From contig JAFVXI010000035.1 in assembly GCA_017501245.1 (NCBI GenBank), positions 62,001 through 126,000 on the forward strand: a stretch of DNA of 64,000 bases, read 5' to 3'. The notes below the pieces were generated by a model that was not told where the DNA came from, did not search any database, and was given only the letters and a program-made list of their open reading frames with translations. The translations under genes and the position numbers were made by a program. Shown piece by piece: positions 1 through 7,374 of this stretch (position 1 is its first letter; every line of letters begins with the position of its first letter). Origin of the DNA: Clostridia bacterium (GTDB lineage: Bacteria > Bacillota > Clostridia > Oscillospirales > CAG-272).

Positions 1-64
1 GTTTTGTTCGTTTGTGCATCTTGAACTAACAGGCGCCGGGATTTGTTAACAATTGAAAATAAGG

Positions 65-93
65 TTGACTTTTCCTAAAATATATTGTAGAAT
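65..93 (+). promoter_or_regulatory. SigA-type promoter of the lipoprotein gene
   Basis: TTGACT (65-70), a 17-base spacer and TAGAAT (88-93) lie 35 bases upstream of the ATG at 129. A 10-base palindrome TTGTTAACAA (43-52) sits just upstream of the -35 box; the same palindrome occurs upstream of the response regulator promoter near 17.15 kb. Confidence 0.7.
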
Positions 94-128
94 ATTTTAA
101 GTAAAACTTTTTGGAGGACGTGTCCGTC

Positions 129-1277
129 ATGAGAAAAATTTTAAGTCTTCTCCTTCTTGTTGCGATGTGCTGTATCCTCATGGTCAGCTGTGCCGATGCC
201 ATAATCGGTGCAGATCTCCCCGGATACCTTGAGAAGAATCCGCCCAAGGTGAGAGAGTCTGTTACTCTTGACTTTTACATAGTTACGGATGAGGCTACTA
301 CTGCGGCGGCTATCACCACCGTAGTCAGAGAGATCAACACCTATCTCAATGCGCAGTTCAAGACTACGCTTGATATCCATTTCATCACCCCCGATACCTA
401 CGTCTCCGAGACTATGAGCGCAGTTTCCGCTGAGGGTGATGACCGTGCGGACATCGTTCACGTCGCAGGCAAGGGTATGTTTGATCAGCTTTATGCCGCT
501 GATGCTCTCGTTCCTCTTAACACCTATTTCCTTACCAAGGAATTTGGTAGGCTTAACAGCTCGGATATGATCAGCAAGGCTCTTATCGAGGCAGCCTCCG
601 TTGCGGAGGGTGAGGGCGGCAGCATCAAGTATGTCGTTCCGAACAACCGTATAGTCGGCAGCTACGACTATATTATGATCAATCGCGAGATGGCTCATTT
701 CCTTAACTTCTCCACCGTGGGCGATGGAAACAAGGTTTCGCTTATGACCTCCGTAGATGCTCCCGAGTATCTTGAGCTTGTCGATGCAGTAAGTGCAAAC
801 GAGCAGAAGCTCATCGACAACGGCTTTGATCCCGCTGACTGCATCAAGCTTGTAAACGGTGCAAGCTATCTTGCAAGAGAAGAGTATGTCGCTAACGGCT
901 ACGTTTGTAATGTCGCATCCTCTCCCGTAGTTACCGCCGAGGAGGCACACGAAAGCTCCTTCGCTATCATAGCTCAGGAGGGCGAGAAGAGCGCCGTTGA
1001 GGCTCATTACACGAGATGCATGGAGATCATCTACGCTCTCAATACCGACGAGTATCTTCGCAACCTTGTTCAGTACGGCGTTAAGAACACTCATTACACC
1101 CTCGACGATAACAACGTCGTTACCCTGATCGAAACCGACGACAAGTATGTTATGTATCTTGAGTCTACCGGCAATATCTTCACCGCATATTATAACACCG
1201 TAGACGGTGCTAACGAGTGGACCGAGGTTCTTGCCGAGGCAGGAAAGATCCAGAACAAGGAGGCTGTCAGCGAGTGA
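129..1277 (+). CDS. Lipoprotein resembling an extracellular solute-binding protein
   Basis: A 382-residue secreted lipoprotein by sequence: an N-terminal hydrophobic segment (about residues 5-20) ends in a lipobox-like LMVSC, so it is probably anchored outside the membrane. The body resembles family 1 extracellular solute-binding proteins. The middle contains a D-IVHVAGKG stretch and the C-terminal third has the LNTDEYLRNLVQYG pattern seen near the end of such proteins. No permease or ATPase genes are adjacent, so a transport role is not proven. I start it at ATG 129, behind GGAGG at 113-117; a TTG at 111 would remove that site. It has its own promoter and a terminator at 1310-1342, so it is probably monocistronic. 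It precedes a Wzz/CpsD pair, which could suggest a surface-polysaccharide role. Confidence 0.6.
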   Translation: MRKILSLLLLVAMCCILMVSCADAIIGADLPGYLEKNPPKVRESVTLDFYIVTDEATTAAAITTVVREINTYLNAQFKTTLDIHFITPDTYVSETMSAVSAEGDDRADIVHVAGKGMFDQLYAADALVPLNTYFLTKEFGRLNSSDMISKALIEAASVAEGEGGSIKYVVPNNRIVGSYDYIMINREMAHFLNFSTVGDGNKVSLMTSVDAPEYLELVDAVSANEQKLIDNGFDPADCIKLVNGASYLAREEYVANGYVCNVASSPVVTAEEAHESSFAIIAQEGEKSAVEAHYTRCMEIIYALNTDEYLRNLVQYGVKNTHYTLDDNNVVTLIETDDKYVMYLESTGNIFTAYYNTVDGANEWTEVLAEAGKIQNKEAVSE

Positions 1278-1309
1278 CGCTTGCTTTCGGCGTTTAAATA
1301 GTCTCAGAG

Positions 1310-1342
1310 AAATACGGGGGCACATCTCCCGTATTTTCTTTC
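1310..1342 (+). terminator. Rho-independent terminator
   Basis: AAATACGGG (1310-1318) pairs with CCCGTATTT (1328-1336), followed by a pyrimidine-rich TTTTCTTTC tract. It separates the lipoprotein gene from the Wzz-like gene. Confidence 0.75.
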
Positions 1343-1388
1343 AAATGGCTCATATTCCGAGTCATATAAGGATTTTTGCGAGGTTTAT

Positions 1389-2216
1389 ATGAAAAAGCGT
1401 AATGAAGAATTTGACGTCAAGGAGCTTGCGGGCGTTTTTATGCCTAAGCTCTGGATCATAGTGATCTGTGCGCTTCTTTGCGGAGCGTTGCTCGGCGGAT
1501 ATACTATGCTTGGCGTTGACGATACCTATACCTCTAAGGCGACCTTTATGGTATCGAGAGATAAGACTACGACGATCAACACGAGCGATATCGAGCTTTC
1601 CTATAAGATCATCGAAAATCTTGCGATCGTGGTAGATACTAACAATTTCTTAAGCGAGCTATCCGACGAGATCAGAAAAAAGACCTCTTATAACGCGGAC
1701 GGCGAGCCTCAGGATCCTTATATCCCCTCGGTCTCCGAGCTGGCTTCCTCTATCGCCATCAAGATGAACGGCGAGACGGTTGCCTTCTCTATCTACATAA
1801 CCACTGATAATCCCTATAAGTCGCATATCATCGCAGAGACGATGGCGGAGTATATGGATCCCGAAAACAACGTGCGTGATAACGTTGGCGAAGGCTCGGG
1901 ACTTATCGAGTCTCTTGACGAGATCGACATCAGAAAGTTCCTTCCTGCCGCCTATTCACGTATCAGTATCACTACTATCGAGTCGCCTCTTCGTGCGACG
2001 GTAAAGAATAATAAGGGCGTCGTAACGAGCGCACTTATCGGAATTCTCGCCGGTGGCTTCCTCAGCGTTGTCGTGATATACTTGCTCTCGGTGTTTGACT
2101 CCAAGATCAGGAACAAAAAGAAGCTCGAGGCTTACTTTGATATACCCGTTATCGGTGTTATACCCGCAGTTGAGCCCGAAAAAACAGGGGAGGTAGCTAA
2201 GAATGAAGAAAAATAA
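1389..2216 (+). CDS. Wzz/YveK-type polysaccharide co-polymerase (chain length regulator)
   Basis: A 275-residue membrane protein with two transmembrane segments (about residues 17-37 and 203-225) around an extracytoplasmic loop. The short C-terminal cytoplasmic tail contains the FDIPVIGVIPAV pattern typical of Firmicutes Wzz-like transmembrane activators. In this family the protein sets exopolysaccharide chain length and activates a partner BY-kinase, which here is the next gene, overlapping by 14 bases. The start ATG at 1389 has GAGGT upstream. No glycosyltransferase or polymerase genes are inside the window; any biosynthetic locus would lie elsewhere or left of position 1. Confidence 0.8.
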   Translation: MKKRNEEFDVKELAGVFMPKLWIIVICALLCGALLGGYTMLGVDDTYTSKATFMVSRDKTTTINTSDIELSYKIIENLAIVVDTNNFLSELSDEIRKKTSYNADGEPQDPYIPSVSELASSIAIKMNGETVAFSIYITTDNPYKSHIIAETMAEYMDPENNVRDNVGEGSGLIESLDEIDIRKFLPAAYSRISITTIESPLRATVKNNKGVVTSALIGILAGGFLSVVVIYLLSVFDSKIRNKKKLEAYFDIPVIGVIPAVEPEKTGEVAKNEEK

Positions 2217-2889
2217 AACCGTTTCTCCCTTAGAGCTTAGTATGGCTAGGATCATCAGCGAGAATACGCCGTCCGAGGTCGTCGAGGCTTACAGAGCGCT
2301 TTATACAAATCTTATGTATATCCCGATCGGCTCGGAATGCAAGAAGCTTGTGATCTCGAGTGCTTCGCACGGTGAGGGCAAGACCGTTACGGCGATTAAT
2401 CTTGCATATACCGTCGCTTCCACCTCCAAGGAGGCGAGAGTTCTATTTATCGATGCAAATATGAGAGATAGAGAGGCGAGCAAGCTTCTTTCTCTTGTCG
2501 AGGGCGTCGAGGGCCTCAGCGATTTTCTTTCCGGTGATGCAAAAGCTCCGACACTCAGTTCTTCGGTATATCCCAATCTCGATATTCTCCCGGTCGGATC
2601 TCCCGTCTCGAACGTTACTGCGATGCTTTCCTCGGGAAGAATGGCAGATCTGTTCGGCTATTGCAACTCTAATTACGACTACGTGATCATTGATACGCCC
2701 TCTGTAAACGGCTATTCCGATCCCGTATTCTTCTCTAATCACGCCGACGGATATATACTCGTATGCAAGGCGGATAAATCAGACCTGCATCAGGTTCACG
2801 ATGCCGTCGAGGCGCTCGGAAAGGTCGACGCCAGGGTGCTTGGCTTTATCCTTACCGATGCGACGCTGCCCAAGGTAGCAAACAAATGA
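2203..2889 (+). CDS. CpsD/CapB-family BY-kinase-like ATPase
   Basis: A 228-residue cytoplasmic P-loop protein. Walker A is ASHGEGKT (residues 54-61), Walker A' is LFIDAN (81-86) and Walker B is VIIDTP (161-166), the triad of bacterial tyrosine kinases. The reading frame overlaps the Wzz-like gene by 14 bases, so translational coupling is likely, and GGGAGGT precedes the ATG. The C terminus stops at TLPKVANK and carries no tyrosine cluster, the usual autophosphorylation site, so it may act as an ATPase partner and not a self-phosphorylating kinase. A strong terminator follows. Confidence 0.8.
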   Translation: MKKNKTVSPLELSMARIISENTPSEVVEAYRALYTNLMYIPIGSECKKLVISSASHGEGKTVTAINLAYTVASTSKEARVLFIDANMRDREASKLLSLVEGVEGLSDFLSGDAKAPTLSSSVYPNLDILPVGSPVSNVTAMLSSGRMADLFGYCNSNYDYVIIDTPSVNGYSDPVFFSNHADGYILVCKADKSDLHQVHDAVEALGKVDARVLGFILTDATLPKVANK

Positions 2890-2906
2890 TTTCTTGATTA
2901 TATAGA

Positions 2907-2947
2907 TGTAGCCACGAAGCATGATTGCTCCGTGGCTACATTTTTCT
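2907..2947 (+). terminator. Rho-independent terminator
   Basis: TGTAGCCACG (2907-2916) pairs perfectly with CGTGGCTACA (2931-2940), followed by TTTTTCTT. It ends the Wzz/CpsD operon. Confidence 0.85.
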
Positions 2948-2956
2948 TCCTTGCCT

Positions 2957-2984
2957 AAAAGGGCGAGGCGACTCTCGCCTCGCC
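2957..2984 (-). terminator. Terminator of the leftward esterase gene
   Basis: Read on the minus strand, GGCGAGGCGA, a 3-base loop and TCGCCTCGCC (2962-2984) are followed by CTTTTAGG. It lies just past the stop of the esterase at 2993. Confidence 0.7.
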
Positions 2985-2992
2985 TATCTATA

Positions 2993-3658
2993 TTAATACA
3001 CCAGACGCGAGGGGTCCTCGGGCAGGTTTTCATCGTCGCGGGCTGTGAATGAAAGAAGCCAATCGTAGTTGCTTTCATCCGAATATACGGCGTCCCAGCA
3101 ATTGTGCTCAAGATCGGGGAATAGTATCAGCTCTGCGTGTCCACCTTGCATATTTACAGCCTTCGCCATCTGTAGGCTCTCGGCAGGATCGACCGTTTTA
3201 TCCCTAAGACCGTGGAAGGTGCGGATCGGCAAATCAACAAGGTTCATAGCAAAGCCCGCAATGCCTCCGCCGCAGATCGGCATAACCGAGGCAAACCAGT
3301 TCGGGCGAAGCGTTGCAAGCGCCCACGTGCCGTAGCCGCCCATGCTTTTTCCCGTCACGTGGATCCGCTTAGAGTCAATATATGCGCAATTACGGTAGGC
3401 CTCCAGCAAACGGAGGAGAACGGGCATCCACTCATACCAGTTTCCTCTTTGGCAAAGCGGTGCTATAAGCACGTAGCCCCTTTCATTCTGTCGCTTGAGC
3501 AGGTTCTGAATGCTGCTATTCCGCTTTAGCTTTTCGGTGCTATCACCTCTCGAGCCTGCACCGTGCAAAAATAATATCAAGGGATATCTGTTATCCTCAC
3601 GAAAAGCGTCAGGATAAGAGATCAAATATTTCATACCTTCAAAAATCTTTTCTTCCAT
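2993..3658 (-). CDS. Small alpha/beta hydrolase (esterase of the prolyl oligopeptidase/PHB depolymerase type)
   Basis: A 221-residue protein without a signal peptide, probably cytoplasmic. The oxyanion region LHGAG (31-35), nucleophile elbow GKSMGG (Ser105), an acid in HGLRDKTVD (Asp153 or Asp157) and His185 in LEHNCW form a complete serine hydrolase triad. The length is that of a minimal one-domain esterase; the substrate is unknown, with acetylated sugars a guess. It is a clear paralogue of the gene at 60201-60866: the same length, with Ser105 and His185 at identical positions. A good AAGGAG site precedes the ATG. It is flanked by its own terminator and the spoVT promoter region, so it is monocistronic. 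Confidence 0.75.
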   Translation of the reverse strand: MEEKIFEGMKYLISYPDAFREDNRYPLILFLHGAGSRGDSTEKLKRNSSIQNLLKRQNERGYVLIAPLCQRGNWYEWMPVLLRLLEAYRNCAYIDSKRIHVTGKSMGGYGTWALATLRPNWFASVMPICGGGIAGFAMNLVDLPIRTFHGLRDKTVDPAESLQMAKAVNMQGGHAELILFPDLEHNCWDAVYSDESNYDWLLSFTARDDENLPEDPSRLVY

Positions 3659-3759
3659 CTTGGCTCCTTAATAAAATGAGTATTGCAGTCAAAAAAGGCT
3701 ATCACGCTAATATACTAAGTAATATTATAGCACACTTAACGCCGAAAGAAAATCCATAA

Positions 3760-3788
3760 GAATAATTTCTTAGTAATTGCAGATACTA
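3760..3788 (+). promoter_or_regulatory. Candidate SigG/SigF-type promoter of spoVT
   Basis: GAATA (3760-3764), 17 bases and GATACTA (3782-3788) match forespore sigma factor boxes (roughly GNATR and CATNNTA) better than SigA boxes. In Bacillus subtilis spoVT is SigG-dependent. This assignment rests on sequence likeness only. Confidence 0.4.
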
Positions 3789-3826
3789 AGAGTACAAATC
3801 TGTAAATCAAGGAGTATTTTATATAA

Positions 3827-4381
3827 ATGAAAGCGACAGGTATTGTCAGGCGCATTGACGACCTCGGAAGGATCGTTATCCCTAAGGAGATCAGAAGGAC
3901 CTTAAGGATCAAGGAGGGAGACCCTCTGGAGATATATACCGACAGAGAGGGTGAGGTCATCTTCAAAAAATACTCACCTATCGGCGAGCTTCAGAGCTTC
4001 GCCTCAGAATATGCCGACGCACTGCAAAAGACCTCGTCAATGCCCATCTTCATATGCGATAGAGATGAAATAATCGCCGTATCGGGCGCTTCTAAAAAGG
4101 AATATCTTGACAGGAAGATCTCGCACGGGCTTGAGGAGATCGTCGAGTCGAGAGTGTTATACGTCAGGGATGCAGGTAAGGAGACTGTCGCTATAAGCAG
4201 CGACGGTGGCTCTCACTACGTAAACTGTGCTATGCCGATCCTCTCCGAGGGTGACGTGGTCGGTTGCGTTATGTCGGCTATGGCATACGATTCGGTTGGC
4301 ACACCGAAGATCTCAAGCGAGGCTGAGTCAAAGCTCATTCAGACGGCGGGAGTTTTCCTCGGCAAGCAGATGGAGTCTTAA
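3827..4381 (+). CDS. spoVT: Stage V sporulation protein T, AbrB-type regulator
   Basis: A 184-residue transcription factor. The N-terminal 50 residues are a swapped-hairpin AbrB DNA-binding domain (GIVRRIDDLGRIVIPKEIRR), and the remainder is a GAF-like domain as in Bacillus SpoVT (178 residues). In that organism SpoVT tunes SigG-dependent genes in the forespore and spore germination properties. AAGGAG precedes the ATG at 3827, and a forespore-type promoter can be drawn upstream. The gene is monocistronic with a terminator at 4390-4422. It is one of several markers that the host forms endospores. Confidence 0.93.
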   Translation: MKATGIVRRIDDLGRIVIPKEIRRTLRIKEGDPLEIYTDREGEVIFKKYSPIGELQSFASEYADALQKTSSMPIFICDRDEIIAVSGASKKEYLDRKISHGLEEIVESRVLYVRDAGKETVAISSDGGSHYVNCAMPILSEGDVVGCVMSAMAYDSVGTPKISSEAESKLIQTAGVFLGKQMES

Positions 4382-4389
4382 ATTAAAGA

Positions 4390-4422
4390 GAGCGGGCGTT
4401 ATTTAGCCCGCTCCCTTTTGCT
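4390..4422. terminator. Terminator between spoVT and the DUF3048 gene
   Basis: GAGCGGGC (4390-4397) pairs with GCCCGCTC (4406-4413), followed by CCTTTTG on the plus strand. The convergent gene at 4465 may also use it, with a weaker T-run. Confidence 0.75.
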
Positions 4423-4464
4423 TATTGTAAACGATTAGTTACATATATTGCTTTTTGATGGATC

Positions 4465-5589
4465 TCAAAAGAACTTGATCTCATCTCTTTGAGAGGATCT
4501 CGTGATGGAAATATAGGTCGTTCCGCAATCCACATTAATGAGCTCACCGTCAGCGTTTCTGAATTCCAGGTTGCCGTCGGTACCCGTCTGCCAGGTGATC
4601 TCGATCGCCCTGCCACCGTTGAGATAGTAGCCCTTGCCGCCCTTCCCGGTGTCCAGCACCAGCTCGGTCGACGCCTCGGTTTCATATGTGGTGGCATCCG
4701 CAAGGAGAATAAATGCATTTTTATATTCAAGAGCAGTTCCGTTTAGCCTGTCTATGACCGCCTCGGAGTTCTTTTTTATCCGGTAGCAGTCGGTTTCGGC
4801 GGAATATATCAGCTCCGTGGTTTTTCCTACGTCGTAGCGGATGAGGGCAGTGCTTGCTGACCTACCGTCGGTCAGCTCTGATGACGCTGTGTGAATGAAG
4901 GGTAGCGTCGGCGTGTCGGTCTTGACCGTGCTGACACCGTTGTTCTTGATATATGCGCCAAGAAGATCGTCGTTAGTATATGAATACCTATCGTATTCGG
5001 TGTAATGATAGCCCGAGTATTCTGATAGATCTACGTAAGAGAGTGCTTCTCGGTCGGATAATGCAGAGATGTTGCCGTCGGAGCCACAATAAAGCGGTAT
5101 TCCGCCAAAGTGGGATGCGAAGAGGTCGATATATCCTCTGGTCGGCGCAATAGAGCCAAGCTTGCCAAGCTCGGTGGCGCTATTAGTAAACGCCAATAAA
5201 CGGGTCGAGCCTCCCTCGATAGGTATTTCTACCGACAGGAGTGAGGTCGATATTCCGTACATTGGCGCTTCAGTGTCAAAGACTATACAAAGTGGCTTGA
5301 TCAGTGACTCGTCCTCGGATATCTCGAGGCCGGTCAGGTAGCTGTAATAGACGAGCTTTTCGGGCTCTTCGACGGGCGGCACGGTTGTCTGCTCGTCATT
5401 ACCGTCTGTATTTTCATCGGCTTCACCGCTTGGGGGGTTATCACCGCCTGCGGTATCGCCGCTATCCGGCTTCATCAGTTCATCTCCTTGCCAGCCGCTG
5501 GCAGAAAGGGCGACAGCCCCCGCCAGAAGTGCTACAATGAGAAAAAAAGCAACCAATTTACCGAGGTTGCCGTTTTTTCCGGATTCCAT
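4465..5589 (-). CDS. DUF3048 (YerB-like) membrane-anchored protein
   Basis: A 374-residue protein with one N-terminal transmembrane segment (about residues 9-28), an acidic, proline-rich linker to about residue 60, and a large extracytoplasmic domain. The domain resembles DUF3048: GGSTRLLAF, a GSIAPTRGYIDLFASHFGG region, and near the C terminus GRAIEITWQ followed by DCGTTYISI. Bacillus YerB is a lipoprotein of this family with no settled function; this version lacks a lipobox Cys. I choose ATG 5589, behind AAGGAGGT. Earlier in-frame ATGs up to 5610 would lie upstream of that site. Confidence 0.65.
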   Translation of the reverse strand: MESGKNGNLGKLVAFFLIVALLAGAVALSASGWQGDELMKPDSGDTAGGDNPPSGEADENTDGNDEQTTVPPVEEPEKLVYYSYLTGLEISEDESLIKPLCIVFDTEAPMYGISTSLLSVEIPIEGGSTRLLAFTNSATELGKLGSIAPTRGYIDLFASHFGGIPLYCGSDGNISALSDREALSYVDLSEYSGYHYTEYDRYSYTNDDLLGAYIKNNGVSTVKTDTPTLPFIHTASSELTDGRSASTALIRYDVGKTTELIYSAETDCYRIKKNSEAVIDRLNGTALEYKNAFILLADATTYETEASTELVLDTGKGGKGYYLNGGRAIEITWQTGTDGNLEFRNADGELINVDCGTTYISITRSSQRDEIKFF

Positions 5590-5640
5590 TTTTACCTCCT
5601 TACGCATCACGGAAGGATGCGCACGCTTTGCTTTCTAGAC

Positions 5641-5925
5641 TTATTTGTTGAATCTCTCCAACCAAGCATCTGCAAATTCAAATGCTTCCTTAAAGCCCAC
5701 AACGATCTTCTGATTGCTGGGGCGCTTCGTCTCGCTGTCGACGAGCTGGACCATGATCTTGTCGGGAACCTCAGTCTTTCCTGCATCCTTTTCGGTCATG
5801 ATCATCATGTAAATGTAGAACTTTTCCGACATATCGCCGTAGAAAATTTCCTCGCCCTGACGTACAAGAGGTCTGCCCTTATACTCAAGGAATTCGTTTA
5901 AATCAACTCCGTTTGCTTTAAGCAT
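5641..5925 (-). CDS. Conserved-looking 94-residue protein of unknown function
   Basis: A small, mixed alpha/beta protein with no signal peptide, transmembrane segment or recognised motif. A strong AAAGGAG site lies upstream of the ATG and the composition is that of a real soluble protein: an N-terminal LNEFLEYKGRPLVRQGEEIFYG stretch interrupted by charged turns, and a C-terminal amphipathic helix ending DAWLERF. It lies between the DUF3048 gene and tmcAL on the same strand, with gaps of 51 and 131 bases, so co-transcription is possible. I do not recognise a family. Confidence 0.6.
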   Translation of the reverse strand: MLKANGVDLNEFLEYKGRPLVRQGEEIFYGDMSEKFYIYMMIMTEKDAGKTEVPDKIMVQLVDSETKRPSNQKIVVGFKEAFEFADAWLERFNK

Positions 5926-6056
5926 GTTTAATTAACTCCTTTCTGAAGATTAAAAGCGACGGCGTGCTTGTCCGCTTCCGCAACTATGATAGCAAAACGC
6001 TGACGCCAAGTAAATAGCTTCGACAAAAGTAGTGCGCAGTTAAGAAAACGCAAAAT

Positions 6057-7271
6057 TCATCGCTTTACGTATGGCGTCGAGGTCATGTCATAGCTGCCCT
6101 TAGGCGGCAGAGGCTTTGTCAGCTGATAGATGGAATCTGCGCTATCAGCTTTCTTTTTCTGCCTCATCGCCTCCTCGCCGAGCGCATCGGTTGCCGACGG
6201 CTTGGTTAGGATAGGGAAGTCGCTTTCCTTTTTAATACGCTTCAGCTCGTCCGTGCCAAGCCTGTCCGCCGCCAGAAGCTGCGTGAAGCGAGGACATTCC
6301 TTAAGCTCGGAGGAGGTAACGCCGAGAAGGGAATACCACACGCAACGGCGAAGCTTCGCATCGGTGTGCTTCTTGGTTTCGCATAGACGAACCAGATCAT
6401 GTATCGAGTTTGCCTCGAAGCTCTTTGCTCTGAGGCGGTTATATAAACCGTCCTGCCCGTCGGGGAGATGCCCATCGGATATAGACGAATTTAATCTTAA
6501 AGAGGTGATGACGGATGCACTGAGGCGTTCCGCATCTGTCGGGCAACCGCCCGCCTTGATAGCTTCCGAAACGGTCAAAAATGCTTCATTCGGTAGATAA
6601 TCAAGGGCAGAATAAGGGTCTGACATCATAATAGAACGTATCGCGGTTGCGCTCTGATGCCCGATGTCGGAGATCCTTTCGGCGTCGTAGGCGGCGCCCT
6701 CGCGCTTTATCGTATGTGGCTTGATCGAGCTACTCGATCTTTTAAGCGCCTTGATATATTCGATACCGAGGATGTTGTTCGGGGTGAGCCTTGTTGATCC
6801 CGAGCCTCCTGATTGTGCGTCAAGCGCAAGCTCACACAGGGTCGGATATCCTTTGCTCTTATAGTTGGGGCTCTCTAAAAGTCGTGCAAGCTCCTTTTCG
6901 TAGTCCTCGCTGAGCATAACGTCGGCGATACGCTCGAGCTCACTGATATCTCCTGATTCCGAGCCGAAGGAAAGGTAGTCGACGGTGCCAAGTGAATTCA
7001 GGATGCTGACGGCACTGCGTGCAAATATATCGGCAGCCGACATAGAGTAGGGGAAGGGAAGCTCGAGACAGAGATCGACACCGCATTCAACCGCAGCCTT
7101 CGCTCTCGTCCATTTATCCATTATTGCTATCTCGCCTCTTTGCGTGAAGTTTCCGCTCATAAGCGAAATGATGACCGCATCGGCGCCAAATTCCTCTCGG
7201 ATTCTGTCGATCTGATATTTATGCCCCGTATGGAAGGGGTTATATTCGCTGATAATCGCAACAGTCGTCAT
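6057..7271 (-). CDS. tmcAL: tRNA(Met) cytidine acetate ligase (YlbM/UPF0348)
   Basis: A 404-residue nucleotidyltransferase-fold protein. The N-terminal EYNPFHTGH (residues 9-17) is the HIGH-like ATP-binding motif, and LMSGNFTQRGE and the DLCLELPFPYS segment are hallmarks of this family. TmcAL activates acetate with ATP and transfers it to the wobble cytidine of elongator tRNA-Met, giving N4-acetylcytidine. The length matches Bacillus TmcAL (about 400). GGGGG lies 4 bases before the ATG. It is divergent from acetate kinase, another enzyme that binds acetate and ATP. Confidence 0.9.
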   Translation of the reverse strand: MTTVAIISEYNPFHTGHKYQIDRIREEFGADAVIISLMSGNFTQRGEIAIMDKWTRAKAAVECGVDLCLELPFPYSMSAADIFARSAVSILNSLGTVDYLSFGSESGDISELERIADVMLSEDYEKELARLLESPNYKSKGYPTLCELALDAQSGGSGSTRLTPNNILGIEYIKALKRSSSSIKPHTIKREGAAYDAERISDIGHQSATAIRSIMMSDPYSALDYLPNEAFLTVSEAIKAGGCPTDAERLSASVITSLRLNSSISDGHLPDGQDGLYNRLRAKSFEANSIHDLVRLCETKKHTDAKLRRCVWYSLLGVTSSELKECPRFTQLLAADRLGTDELKRIKKESDFPILTKPSATDALGEEAMRQKKKADSADSIYQLTKPLPPKGSYDMTSTPYVKR

Positions 7272-7304
7272 ATTTCCCCCTTTAAAATATTTTTTACTTA
7301 AGTG

Positions 7305-7333
7305 TTGAAATCTCGGGACAATAGGTGTATAAT
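7305..7333 (+). promoter_or_regulatory. SigA promoter of ackA
   Basis: TTGAAA (7305-7310), 17 bases and consensus TATAAT (7328-7333), 42 bases upstream of the ackA ATG. Confidence 0.8.
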
Positions 7334-7374
7334 ATTACACGTGATTTAAAAAAATATAAGGAGATTTTGAAAAA

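Noticed and set aside
43-52. Rex operator
   Set aside because: The Clostridia Rex site needs TTGTTAA, four bases, TTAACAA; here the two halves are fused without spacer.
1207-1392. Short plus-strand frame bridging the lipoprotein gene and the Wzz gene
   Set aside because: Runs through the terminator at 1310-1342 and has no start signal.
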